Of a stretch of DNA of 64,000 nt, positions 13,001-28,000 are shown piece by piece. The notes under the pieces are model-generated. The model was not told the origin of the DNA, did not search any database, and worked only from the letters and a program-made list of their open reading frames with translations. Location: the NCBI GenBank assembly GCA_947579665.1, contig OX388350.1:39527393-39591392 (forward strand), in the 5' to 3' direction. Numbering within the stretch: position 1 is the stretch's first letter; each line of letters begins with the position of its first letter. The DNA is from Sympetrum striolatum. Lineage: Eukaryota > Arthropoda > Insecta > Odonata > Libellulidae. The translations under genes and the position numbers were made by a program.

Positions 13001-16000
13001 TATGATAAAAATTAGTTAAGTGAAATTTAAAACATTTAAAATCTGCCCCAATTGTCAACTCAACATTGGAAGCAATAAGCAATTGGAGAGTCTTGTCCCT
13101 AAGGAAATTATTGAATCCAGTTTTAAATCCAGGAATAATAAAAATGAACAATTTCTATTAGATGCATATAAATTATATTATGGCCTTTCAGATGGAGGAA
13201 AATAACGAGGAATTTAAAAGAGATAGATATTTGAAGAATAAAATTAACCCTTAAATCGGTTTTGAACTAAATGTACATACCCACATTCAAATGTCAATTC
13301 TGCATTTTCAATAATTCATTAATGTAATATTATATTCAGTCACTACAAAAGTTATGCATTATTGTAATAATAAAATATTCCATTAATACAAATTCATTTT
13401 CCAAAACAGTTTTTCAGAGTGTATCTTTTGTGTTCATATACAGAATGTGTAATAGTACAGAATATAGCAAAATATTATGAATAGTTTGTAAGTTGGGCAA
13501 AATTAATGTTTCTGATACAACTACGAGTAATTCTGATGGTCTGACAAACATTGACACCCAAAAAAATCATGAATTATCAATATATATATTTTGGCAGATA
13601 AGACGATGGTTGAATCATTGAAAAAGGCCCCCAAAATCCAGGGTCGTCTTATAGGGCGGATACAAAAATAATCAGTGTCAACATTCACAGCAATCGCAAG
13701 GTAGTGCTGCCAAATGCAAGAAAATAAAATTTGTTAATTCGAAAAATTACAAATAGGACAATTCCATACATGCAATACAGTACTACGATCCAGATGATTG
13801 GAGAATGAAACTAAATAAATAGGCTGTCTCGTACGACAGGTATGTACTAAAATTATTAAATTTTAACAAAAAATCATACCTTGTCTTATTTGAAGGTTGA
13901 CTTTTTTGCAAAAATGTATGGTACGTTACATCATTGACACGGGATTGTGTAGTGTAAATTTTAATTTTAAGAAAATATTGTGAATTGTTCCATCACTCTT
14001 TTTTGCATTAAGGTTTAATATGTTACTCATACCACTGCCACATCAGACAAAAAAATCATCAAGTTGATTTAGAGATATTTGCTTAAACACGTTGATGTTG
14101 AATTCTTATTTAAGAAAATTCTATGAACACTGTAAACTGTATTAAAACTACGTTATATACTATGAGCTAAATATAATATATATTTGTAAGTAGTATGTTT
14201 TGATTTATTTTCTGCATGGTCTATATATAATTTTTTACTAACCTTACGGTTTATTTATTTAATTTTTGTTTTGTCAATGAAGAATTGTTAACCCCAAAAC
14301 TGGTGAATGTCAGCATAGGGGTATCTATATTCCTATAATGTTCTTATTATAAATGTAATATAAAAGTGGAGAAATAAATATTATTATTACTATTATTATT
14401 ATTATAAAGTATTTACGTACAGCATTGACAGCTGGAGGAAGCAGAGATGCTGAGATAGCAACACCAACTAAAGAGCCAGCATTTCCTCCTAGAACGGAGA
14501 TAGCCACACCTACTCCTGATGGAAGGGCAATGAGCACACCAACCCACAAGCAGCGAACGATGCCCCTTTCAAAGAAAAAATGTTAAAAATTATTCCAGTT
14601 TAAATGGTAGTAAATAATATAAATCTACCTTATTATTCATAGGTGCAGAATAGATTGAATCTTAGCTACTAAACAATGGAAAAGCTTCAAATTTTGTGCA
14701 ATAAACTGAGTCTCCTGTCCCCCAAAAATTACCACTCTTGTAACAGTACTTGTAATAATACAGATATATTTAACACATTCAAAATATTTTTATAAAGCAA
14801 TCAACTGTGATTGCAAGAAGGTAACTGACTAATAAGTCTGCTGTATGAAAAATTAATTACATTTTTGTAACATTACTGTAGGTGATTAATTTTATTAATT
14901 GAACACCCTGAAATTTGTATTTTTTTAAAGGTTTATACAGTTAATTATGTAACTAATTATTGTACCTAGGTGTGCAATTTTTACTTTATAGTATAACATA
15001 TTACACAGGTAATTATTTTATTTGAGAAATGGTACTTTCTACCCATAAATGAGCCATTATTACTACTATTATTAATTAATATGTTCTAATGAACAAAATT
15101 ATGAAATTAAAAAAATTATTAAAAATACCTGGAAGTCATTTCACTCGTTGGCCATGGGGCTGTAGCTGGGTAGCTGTAATGATCACTTGATAGACCAACA
15201 ATCAACCCAAATATGAATCCAACAGCAATACATAGGGTTAGACCAAGTAACTCATTGAAAACACCAATTTTCTGCAGGTTTCTATCCTGAATGACTGCTC
15301 CAAATGTACCTGCTAATATGGGACCCTGAAAATATAAGTTTAAAAAATACTGAATTCAAATAGAATAGTTAACATGAGAGCACCCTACTTCATATTATGC
15401 CTTATGGTAACATGGCTTTAAAAATTCACTTATAGAAGAATTTTTTAAAAGGTAAAATTGTTCAATATTTTACAACGAAATTCCCATGATGAATAAAGAA
15501 AAACATTGAAGCATAATGTACTTGGTTCATTAAATTATAGCAAACAGTTAAAACTTAGCTATTTTTAAGTGATTGAGTAAATCTAACGTACAACACAGTA
15601 GCATTATGTCGTTTGATTACAATCTCATGTCTAGCTATGCATTGTTTTATTAAAACTTCTTTAAATTATGTAAGAGAAATTTACACAGTACAACATACAC
15701 TTACATTATAATGCATGATTTTGTAAAAAGTAGTAACTTACTTCCCAAACGTATTTGTGAAACAGTAACTCTATTAATGACGTATACCAGTACTACTTTG
15801 GCTTTAATATTCTACAGATATTATACTAACCTAAAGTGGTAGAAACATTTCTTCATCTATTTTAGGAATACGTAGACATAAAAGTTTACGGGATAGGCGT
15901 TGGACTTGGTCGAGTACCCCTATCAATATTTTCTAGATCTAGTTGACTGAGAGAAAGTCTCTTGGAACTTTAGGCACCTAATTAATAATATCTCCTAAAA

Positions 16001-19000
16001 GCTCCCAGAGTTTTTACCTCCAGCATTAAAAAAAAACTCCCGCTATGAGCCGCTAAGGTGACAACCCTAGTTAGAATACCAGCCAAGAAAGTTGGAGACC
16101 CAGGAGAAATAGCAACATGACCTGGGACTCAAGTCCCATTCATGTTGCTATTTTTCACTTTTGTTTAACCATGAGTTTAAGATAAATGCTTTCTAATACA
16201 AAGTCAAATTTATTTTCATATAGGGCCACAATTGCATATGCACCATGATAATCACATTTTGGAAGGAGGTGGGGTATCTGGGTGACTTAATCAGTAGCTG
16301 CTATGGAAACACAGTTGAAATGAATTTTGGAAGGGATCATTACTAGAATCCATTTCCCTGATTTTGTTGATTGCATATGATCAGCCTTATCTTCATTTTC
16401 TTCCTATATTTTACAATGAATAGTTTTGCAGTTTTTCCAGCACCTTCTCATGCCTTGCTCTACTTTCTTTCCACTGTTTTGAACAACCAAATCATGAGGT
16501 TTTTCAATCTCCCTCTTCCACAATTCCTAGTTTACTCAATGGCATGTGGTTCAAATAACTTCTTGATTCTCCATCATATTTAATCGATGCTCAAGATAAT
16601 CCTACCAGTGATTTCTCCATCAGTAATACATCTGCCATGGAGAATGAAGTTCCTGGGTTCAAGTCCCAGTCAAGTCACTTAATATACTTCTGTTTATCCT
16701 AGGTTTAAAGGGTGCATGCTTGTACATGCTAATTAAATACCTCTAACCTGATTATTTTCTAACTGTAAAGATGGAATGATGAAACTTATATGCAATAAAG
16801 GATATCAAAGAAAGAGAATTTGTATTGAGTAATACTTAAAATGCAAATATTTGCAGCCTTACCATCAAAGGAGAAATAAGCATGCTGGCCACCAGAACTA
16901 CTGAATTATTTTCCACCAGACCAATTGCAGCCACTATACTGGAATGTGCAAACAGGAGGATAGCTTCAGAACAATAGCATGCATTTCAACTTTATCTACA
17001 ATTACCTTCATATCCATTATAAATAAAATTGTAGTATAATAAGTGTAGAATGAAAGTTTCAAGCCACTGAATCATATGCTGCAGACAAGAAGATGTCAAA
17101 TCTAATTTAGCAATCTATTTTTATCTTACGGAGTTTTTCTAAATGACTTACTTTATGTGTATAATTATAATGCATCAATAACTGAATTTTCTCTGTTGAG
17201 AAATGATCTTCCCAAGGATAATAAAATCAATGAAACAAAGGAAACCATAGGGCAGTATGATAATAAATATTTTTAATTTGGAAAACAGAACAAAGGATAG
17301 TAAAACTTGCAGTACCATTGAAACATAAATATATCTTGCATTAATAATAGAAAAATATCAACAAGAGTATAGATATGAAAGAAAAGATTCACTGATTTAA
17401 TCAATACTTAGTTATTGATAAAATGAAGCGTGATTTTTAAGTTCATGCCGTTTGGATATTAAATATGCCCAGTACTTTTTATCGATTTCATTTTTACACG
17501 AAAGCCTATACTGTAATCTACTTTTCAACATACTTTCCACCAATATCAAGGCACTTGTTGTATTTTACAACCAGCTTTTGAATTCTATCCTCATAGAAAT
17601 CTGCTGCCTAAAGCATTCTGTCACAATCCGATTAAAAACACACTTCTTGAAAGTAGACGAAATTCCTTTAACAAGGTGAAATTGTAAAGTGTCTGTTCTC
17701 TCAAAATATTCTATCAACCCTCTGCAGCAAGTTTTCAGTAATCACATAATCATAAGGTCACCCACCTAGTTCCTCATCATGAACATTCATGCAACCATCT
17801 TTGAATGCTTTAACCCATTTTCTTACCATTCATTTGCTCAATGTTTTCTCTGTACACTTCACTGATCTGCCAATGAATTTTAGCCTCTTTTACATCTTTA
17901 GCAGTAAGAAAGAAAATACCTAAGCACATTTCACACTTGGTAGGAGTTTCACTAAACTGAGGCATTTTAAATACTCACAAACAGATATAAACACACCTTA
18001 ACATGAGGGAAATGAAGTTGAAAAGTATGTTAAACTATAGGCTTTACATCAGAATAAATTGGATAAAAATAGTACACTTGTGTGATTTAAATTTCGAAAT
18101 GGCATTTACTTAAAAACCCACCTTATATCAGAAATATTTACATAATCATTAAATTGAAACTATGCATTTTTCATGCAAGGATATTAGAAACCAATGATAC
18201 TAATAGAACAAGTAGAACAATTTTTATGCATAAAGAATAAAAAACCATGCATTATAATGACTTATTTGAAGACAGAGTGATGTAAGGAATCACAATGAAA
18301 ATTGTATGCATCTGGATGTACAAATTCAACTAAATATACAAATTCAGCTAAATCAGAATCTTTTGAAAGGAAAGGAGTTTCAAAAGGACTAGCAAATATA
18401 AGGAAAAAGAAAAATGAATAAGTTGTGAGCGTATTTATTTTCAAACCTTACCCAGCCACCAAGAGAAGCAGAATAAAATCAAACGTGAGTTCTGCGTTGG
18501 CTCTGACGGATTCAACAACTTGCGCGACCATGAGACGTGAGCGGACCGATGCCACAAACTTGTTCCAGTTCCACACTTTTTCATCATTGTTCCCTGATGG
18601 CGTACATCCTATAGATACTTTCTTTTGGCTGTAAAATTAAAAATTAAATAATTAGAGCATGCAATTTATTTAAATAACAAGGGGAAGACACGGTAGCTGG
18701 ACCTCAGATCTGGTTGAAATTTGGCAGAGAGATAGTTCTCATTGCAAAATTCACGAATGATCCCCCCTTATGAGATTAGCAAATCTTAAGTCTACCCAGA
18801 AAACAGCTTTTAATTTCTCTTATTTATTATCTAATCTATATATTCATAGTGCCTGTGTCGAGTTTCATCCATGTGCACAACTGATAGCCTACTTGGTGAG
18901 GTAGATACTCGGCTCTGGCAGAAAGACTCCCAGGTTTGATCCATGCTTATTGACGTCTTTAATTTACATTTTTCTTGTACAAATTTTCATGCACAGCAGT

Positions 19001-22000
19001 TTTAATGATCAATGATTTTTTTCTCAGCAAATGAAAATTTATAATGAAATGAATGAAACTTAAATTAAGTATTGGCCGTTTTTCACCATTTGATCCTAGA
19101 TGTACATACTTTCAGATGTAAAACTAAACTTCAGGAAAAGAATAGTGGAAGTCATAAATAAAACAAAGATATTGATGTATTGAAATTTAGGAAAAATTGC
19201 AAGAATGCATACAACTGATGAAAGATCTGAAGCCAGCATGAAATTTGAGTAAAAAATATAGTATAACAATATTCATCTTTAACCCACTCAATGTGGATGC
19301 CTTGAAATCAAGGCGCAGTTCCCTAGACTTTGGCGCTGATGCCTTGAATTCAAGGCATGGTCCCATTATGTTTGCTGGCCAATTGCAGAGCCAAGCATTG
19401 TGAAATAGCTTCTTTATTTTGCTTGGCATCTTAGTACCCTTCTAGGCAGCAGTGAAACTGGTTCGGTTGTGGTTTTTGTGTTTTTGCCTTTTTGGCATAA
19501 ATAAGCATTAAATTGCTTGTGTGTGTCCTGATTGTAAGAATGGTCCTGGATTATGCATCAACTGTTTTTTGGAATAAAATCATGATCAATTTAACACTTT
19601 CTGAAAAATTGATCCTCTTATAATTTTTTCGTAGATAGCTTATACATATTACTTTACATCTGTATAGCACAAAAACAAATTCCTGTGTTGTGGGGTTGCA
19701 TAACCAAATTTCCTCCAGACACTGATGCCTTGAATTCAAGACGTAACTGAAAATCGATATATAACTTAATTTTCCCTTTAAATAAATCCAAAATGGTTCA
19801 AAATTGCTAAAATAATCAATGAACGTAAAAAAAGATTCTGTGCCTGGCATCAATTTGCTGAATATACAGTAGCATTGAGTGGGTTAATTAAGTCTTTCAA
19901 AATTATATGAATTATACTTGAAATATTTAAATATTTTCAACTTTGATATTGTAACATAATAGATGACAAACAAAACATTAATACATAGTCTTTACAGCAG
20001 ATCAAAAATATAGAGTAATTAACATACCCCTTTTCCATTTCATCAAGTGTGCCCAATTCTTCCTCCTGAATAAGTTCTTCTTCATCTTCTCCTTTGTAGA
20101 ATAATGTACATGGAATGACACTGAAAGAGATGACAATAAATGAAAAAATATTATATACAATATAAATGTCGGTGGTCATTATATACTGAGAAATTAGCTA
20201 AAACATTGCTAAATGGGTTAAGATATTTATACTTCTAATAAGTAGCGTGTAGCTAGGTTTACGGGGGCCTCGCATATCCCACAGAATCAAATTTAGGGGC
20301 CCCAGAAAACCATGACACAGCAAACATAGGAATTGAAATAGAAAATGTTGAAATTCAATTATTCATTTAATTTAGATTCTACGTAAGAGAAATACTTCAT
20401 ATATACTTTACACATACAGTAGAAGTCCGTTATAACGAGAGCTGACAACAATTGGAAAAGTACTCGTTATAACGCGATACTCGTTATAGCCGATTTCTAA
20501 CAGTAAGTCTAATTAAGTCCGTCTTTTTGAATCTAAGGGCAGCGAATGCTTCCAAATGGAACTGTAGGGTTTTTAATTCCTACGCAAATGCTTCAGAATG
20601 CGTAAAAGAGTAAGTTCGTGTCAAAAATATTATTATATCCTCTAACATAAAATGTGGATCATTGCTAAATAATCGTCGAAAGTAATAATATATCATTAGA
20701 TAATCGTGTTAGTTAGGATTTGGTGATTTAGCTTAATAATTAAATGTGTCTTTCCAGTAATGTAAGTAGTCATGCTCGTTAGACGCGAGTTTTTCTCCGG
20801 TGCCGGCAATTCTTTAACGCAGCTGGTGAGAGTAGAATTCCTTCTCCTATACTCTAATGGACATAGTTCTCCAGCTTCTAGGCACTAACTCCGAATTCAG
20901 CTCTGCAGATCCATCGACAGAATCATTTTCTGTATTCTTTTAAAACCCGAATGTTTGAAACACTTATTCACACTTTCGGATGATATTTTCCCCAGGCCAA
21001 TGCAAACCCATGGATTGCCTCCAGTAAATTCCATTTGATGCGGGTTTCTTTTGACATTAACTTCCTCATTAACGTATTAACGAGGTGTGATCTAAAATGG
21101 CGCTTTGTAGCTCGAATAATGCCCTGATCTAATGGCTGCAACACACTTGTGCAGTTAGGGGGAAAGAACACAAGCTCTATGTTCGTCAATTTAATGACGG
21201 GGTGGGCCAGACAGCGAACCATGAACAGCACAATTTTTCTATTTCTCCCTCTAACTTTGGCATCAAAAGCCTTTAGCTACTGCGTATAAATTTTTCCTGT
21301 CATCCATGCTTTGGCGTTGGACTCGTAAGTACAGGGAATATTTCGCTGGCCACAAAAGGCTCGGGGACGCATGGATTTTCCAATAATTATTTATCACATG
21401 CAGTCATGTTCGTGCAGAGGAATTTCAATTTCGTGCCTCTCCTTACTCCTTTTTCCACCTTAGCAGCAGTCGCCATTAACAGCCAAGGTTTTTTCCGGCA
21501 GTAAATTGTAAAACAGTGCTGTCTCATCCGCATTGTATATGTCCTAATTACGTGGAGATTAATAACAGTTTGTCACACTAAATACATGGCCTATCTTACA
21601 ATTAATACTATTGAAACGATAATTTGCTTTTTGCATTACTTACCTTCTCTTCGCATTTTTCGAGGATCGACTTGAGAATTGGAAGCCAATTTTGTACCGC
21701 TTGCTCATATACTTCACTGGATTCACCGCTAATTATGTGGAGTGATATTCCTCTTATTCCTTTAAATCGGTTCAGCCAATCATCCATGCTACGGAAATTG
21801 TCCAGTTTCATGCGAAGGGCAAGCTCTTCAGCTTTCGCTTTTATCATTATTCCGCTGATTGGAATTCCTAGAGATCGCTGCTGAGTGAACCATTCTAATA
21901 GAATGGACTCCAACTCCGTATTATCCGCTGGCCGTAGTGTTTTGCACCCTCCTGGAGTATTTTGCATCATGAATGCAGACTTGATTTTTTCTTTGTTCTT

Positions 22001-25000
22001 CAAAATCATAAATAGAGTCGACGATGACAGGCCATACCGTCTGCCAATTTCGGATTTACTCGTGGTTTCTCTTTCGCACAATTTCAAATTTCTTTGCTAA
22101 ATCTAAAGCCTTTCTTTTGCTCTACATCACAGAACTGTCACACTAGAAACTCAGTTATTGGAAAGCTCTGAATGGACTCACGTCTAATGATCGACTGATG
22201 GAAGAGCGATGGCCATCATGTGGAAAGGCACCCCCAATTCATATCAAATTTCTTTCTCAAGATATTTTTCATTCACACGCTTCATAACTAATGAATCGGC
22301 GCGAGGGAGAGGTTACCCTGGAAATCCGAAACAGCGCTGCTTATATCTCTTATACTCCCTTCCATTAGACGGTTTGGTGCCAAGTTTCGAGTGAAAACAA
22401 ATCCCACAGGTGGATGCCAATAAAATGGAAACTCGATTCAACCTGCTGACTAGAGGGATTATCGACGAAAATAAACAAGATGCAAGGGGATAAGATATAG
22501 GAGATGTGAGGGACAAAGGGGATTGTGAAAATCGTGATCCGTCTTCGATTACGAGATATGCCACCTGCAAGGCGAATATAGAACCGTGACACTCGTTATA
22601 ACAATACCTCAGATTTTGATCACTCGTTATAATGGAAGTAACTCCCTATCCTTTTTGCTGTGAGACGGACAACGTCCAATGAATCACTCGCTATAACGCA
22701 ACTCTCGTTATATGCCGTACTCTTTATAACGGACTTCTACTGTACTTTACTTTACTTTAACATACAAAGATTCAGTACTTTATCTTATAGTAAAATAGAA
22801 TAACATTAAAATATGTTAAAGGTATTCCAGAGACATCAATTTCCATAAATCCAAATTACTATCCTCTGGATATTTCAATGGAAGTATGCCATTTTAAGCA
22901 GCTGTACGCAGTCCCAGTAGGATGCCATGGGTTAACGGCAATAGCGAATCAGCATTCTCCAACATTATTTTTAATGGTTACTGTAAGCATTTTATCCTGT
23001 ATGATTTTGAATATTAAAATGCTTACTTACACTTTTGTAGTTGCCAATGAAATGGGTGTGATGAGATCACTTTCAGAAATTACTATTAAATCTCATTGAT
23101 TCACCTGAATTACTTTTAAATATTAACATCAACATTCCTCAAAGAGCTACTAGAAGTATTGTTTCATTCCAGGTTGCATATCACAAACAAAACTTCTGCT
23201 ATTTTACACCATTTACAGGGTTTATGAGAGATACAAATGAAGTTGATTTTGACTACTTCAATTCCACTATTATTGAACAAATGAAAAGACTTTACCAATC
23301 CTGACACGTTCTCTCTTAGTTGATGTACATTCTTCATAACATTGAGTATTTATACATATTTCTCTTTGATTATATCCTTTGAAAGCAAACATTATATATC
23401 TGTATTTATAAGTATTAACATCATTAATTATATGGTTTATTATACAATGTTTATTGATATCCATTATATGATTTCTGACTAGTGTTTTTATTTTGGTATT
23501 TTTTATATTTAACGAAATCCATTAAAAATTTTTATTGGATTATTATTTATATTATCATATCTTTATTTACATCAATAACATGTTTTTCTGTAAAGTTATA
23601 TTTTATTCGTAAATCCCCCATTTAAAGGGTTCCTTACGTAAATATGTTCATATCATAAGATCTAGTATGATTCTGCCATAAGAAATGCATACAGATCCTC
23701 CTACCGGCATTACCCCAGGGGTCGGTGAAATTGGGAATGTGTAAGGGTCTTGTATTGTAATTTTTTAGGGACATTTAATTTTTCTTAATCAAGCAAATTT
23801 CATACATTGAACTGCAAACAATAAACTAGTAATGTAGTAATACTAAACTAAAAATGTTTATTCTCAAAATTCCAAAATTTAGCAGACTTTATGGATGAAG
23901 CTGCTTAGCCTACCAGCATTCCCCTGTTCTCCCCGTTATTTACATTTTGTTTACCTCACTGTGGTGTTTGGACGTATTCCAATGCCACACTCATTGAGTC
24001 GCTGAATACAATCTTCACACTCATCTCCAGATTCAACGGCAAATGTGACCTGAAGAAATAGGAATTAGATTTTAATCACCAGCATTACAGTTATTATCAT
24101 CTATGATTATTATTTATTTAGTGCAAAAATTTATCTCATTGCATGCACTATGACAAAAAGGCATCAGTATAAAATATATAGGCAAGGCAATTAAAATTAC
24201 ACAATATAAAATAATTAAAATATGATCATTTAAGCCATATGCAAAATAAGAAAAAAATTATTTGAATAAGTTATTAAGTCTTAAAAATATTGCAAGCTTT
24301 CCTCTCTAAGGAACACGGAGCATGATTAAAATTTATGAGCATTAAGGGATATTTTAATTCGTGGCATGGGTATAAAAAAATAAAATAAATTCAGCAGAAA
24401 TGAAACTACGAACAAAAAAGTAGTGTTATTATAGCAGCCTCCAAAATATGTATTTCTAAAGAAACATGAACTAAATTAATTGAATATAAAAAATAATGAA
24501 TAAAAATCGGCGGTTCAATGGCGTTACCTTACTTTAATGAACGTAATGATCGAGAGAAAATACTTGAAATTTTAAAAACTACTCACTTGGTAAAAGTTTC
24601 CATTTTTCGTCGTACTCCAAACGGCTGCATCCACACCGAGTTTTTCGAGGACTTGAGATAGTAACTGTGAAAAAAAAGAAGTATTCATTAAAAAAAAATA
24701 AAACTATGGTAAAGATTGTCACAATAACGCATATTTCGAATATTTGAATGTAATCCAAAGGACGAAAGCTCTTGACAACTCTTCGAAATTTCCGCCCACT
24801 TTAATTGCCGAAAATGATTTGAGACCCGCACCTAAAAGGACTCATAGACGCTCACAGACAAATTAGCAAATGTGCAGAGGAGAGCGGCAAGATTCGTGTT
24901 GGGTAGACATTGGAAGACGGATAGCGTCACTGCAATGGTTGAAGAATTAGGTTGGGAAAAATTAGAGTCTAGGAGCAAAATAAAAAGGTTAGGAAATACA

Positions 25001-28000
25001 TACAAAACTATAAGTGGAAAGCTTTAATTGAAAGAGTTAAACAATGGACTTGGGACAATGGGAACAGGAATACCTCGGGAGGAACGACCACAAACATAGT
25101 CGCTACTCTTAAACAGAGAACAGACGTTTGTAAATATTCATTTCTTAATCGGGGAATAGTAGAATGGAAAAAATTACTGATAAGTGTATGAACCTTACCC
25201 CCTTCTTCTTACAATGTATTCGTCAATAAAATTAAAAGGGTTTCGTGATTTTGCTGTAATATTGTTGTGATTTTTTTATAATGTAATACTGTTGTAATTT
25301 TTTAAACATTATAATATTGTATGATTGTTGTAAATTTTGAAATGGTTATGTAATATGCTGCCTTCGGGAGGTTTTGGGGGGGTTTTCCTCCCGACTAGGG
25401 TGAATGCCGGGCATATTATTTTATTTTTTCCTCCCCCACAGGAATAACTACCACCTGGCCTAATGCCTAATTGTAGTACTTAAGAATAAATATTATACAC
25501 TTACATTCCTTCAAAAGCTATCATTATTAAATTTGAGAAAATCAATCCCAAGGATAAAAAGAAGCGAATACTATCGTCATCTCTAGGATTCAAACGCAGG
25601 TATTCCACTTCGGGACCTTGAAAGCAGACTCATAGTTTCATAGCCTATATTTACCGTTTACGTAATTTATCTGGAAAATAAGTAAAGCCCGCAAAATGCG
25701 ACAAAAATCGTTCACGGTAACGTGCGCAAAGATCAGGTGACCGTAATTGGAGTTTCGAAACAAAAACATTTTCCGTTAGAGTTGCCAGTTTTCATAGCAA
25801 CAATGGAAATATACTGAGCTGGTAAACTAGACGCCTAACCACGAGGGGATGAATAAAATCAGAAGGCGGTTTGGCTTACTACCCAGTCAACTAACGTCAT
25901 TCATGGAAAGCTTATGCAATTCTGGTTTCCAGCTGATCGAAGAATCGGAGGAGTATAGGAAGATGTGTTAATTTGCTCTTAATTAAAACAATGAGCCGGA
26001 GATTTTAAAGAAAAATAGCGAAAATTTTGGGTTGAGGTAAAGTTGTATGGTGACCGGACAAAAAAGAACACGACAGAATATGACAGAACAGAAAAAGACA
26101 AAACAGAATATTTAGTTGTGATAGTTATGAATATTGCCATATTTGAATGGATTTATATTGTTATTTTGTGTTTTATATCAGCGTCGTTAATTAGTCGAGA
26201 CATATCGAGATACTACAAAAGTAAACGGAAAAATGTATTTCCGGATATAATTTATTTATATAATTATTTATATTTATATATTGTGCTGTATAGTACTACA
26301 GATTGTAAGACATAAATTAATAGCATTATAGGAAGGAAAAATGTTTCGTCAAAAATAAGGTACGTCATCCATATATGGCAAAATGCATAACAATTACAAC
26401 AAAACGTTCTGTCTTGTCGTGTTCTGACATGGAACCCTATGTAGAATCAATTTATTACCGAAATAATACATGTAAGTAATATTAAGATAAGGACATTTAT
26501 CACGTATAATTTCATTTATAATTTAATTTCCTATCCGGGGGTATTGGAAACCGAATGAAGTACACAGTTACTCCACTGATAGAAGGTGGGGAAGCTTTAA
26601 TTAATTATCTGAAGGATACTTAAGTGTATACATACGAATGTATACACTTAAGTAGGTAACCATTTCTCTGCGTATAAAAAAAACAAAACCATTACCATAT
26701 TGCGTGGCTTTCATTCGTATACTTTAACATTTAAATCGTATTAAGGAAAGATAATTCAATCGTCAACCCTAGGTTTCAATTCCAGAGTCATAATCTGTTT
26801 CCATAAGACGTAATAAACGATATTTGAAAAAAAAAATTCAAAAGGCATATTAGTTTCCAAACGAGAGGAAAGGGTCACATTAAGAGCTTGAAAAGGCAGT
26901 AGGATATTCATCTATGGTGTAAACAGAATAAGGTTAGTCAAACATTTCCAGAAATTCCAACACCAAACGTGATTAGTGGAAAATAACATTCCGAGAGAGA
27001 TAGAGAAGCTTTCCATCAAATGAATCACACCCGGATTACAAAACTACTTTACGGGAAATAAAATCCAGCGAATTAAGATAGCAACTGATTAGCTATCTCT
27101 CCAAATTCCTGAATTTATCCTCTGTATTTCAAAATCACCTAATGCAAATAGTAGTTTTGGCACAGAACACTGAATTCAATTTCGAGACCGATGCGTTTTT
27201 TTCCACCAATCTATTCATTTTAATAGTGGTTGTTGATGCCAGCGTCGGACAGTAGTTATTCAATACATTCTAAGGTGATTCATCCAGTATTGGTTTATTC
27301 AAAGTCTGTTCTCACTTCTAATTGATTTTCCATTAGAAATTAAATGAAGGTGATTTTATGAATTCATCGTAAAAGAACAAAGTTTTCATTTTAATATATA
27401 TTGCTGCTTACACAAAGGTTGCGATTCAAGGAGAATTAAAGTAAACAGAGTCAACATGAGGGGTTAATTTCAACATTTGAATTCTTGTCTGATTCTACAA
27501 TAAATCGAGTATTGTTATCTGTTGGGTAGGGGTTGGGACAGGGTTAGGGTAGCCGATGAGCCAGCAGACTAGTGGCTTTTCCGGAAGAAATATTTGAAAA
27601 CACTTTCGTGACAATGTGGTGTCAAAAGAAATCGTGAGTTTCTGGTATTAGTAAGATCTTTGCTTCAATGATAGGCTTATGGCAAAACCGTGAGATGCTG
27701 ACAATAGCAACATTTTTCCGCCATTGATGGACTGTCGTAACTGTCGAAAACCATTATCGATGGATAAAAACTTCTGTTTCCACAAATATTCTCACGACCT
27801 AAGTTTCCATTCTTAGCTTTAACATCATGTCGAACTCTACGTCGCGTGTGTTTAAAATTTGTGATAAATGGTAAATATTAGGCATTTTGGTAATGACAAA
27901 TGTTCCTTTATTATGGAAACGGAATCAAGATTCTTATCTTCAATTACTTGGAGTTAAGACGGCGAAGCTTATATTTTAACATACTCACATGAGTGTTTTG

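Larger units (their letters stand above)
15326..16862. other. DUF389 intron 6 (between exons 6 and 7)
   Basis: Unique-looking AT-rich sequence, apart from the nested hairpin at 16107 and the SINE fragment at 16640. Confidence 0.4.

Noticed and set aside
18425..18634. Plus-strand frame of 69 codons
   Set aside because: Antisense shadow of DUF389 exon 5.
21624..22100. Two plus-strand frames of 86 and 71 codons
   Set aside because: They lie opposite the Tigger transposase helix-turn-helix region and have no independent support.
22878..23099. 73-codon plus-strand frame as an exon
   Set aside because: No domain, no matching splice context, and located inside a minus-strand intron without other support.
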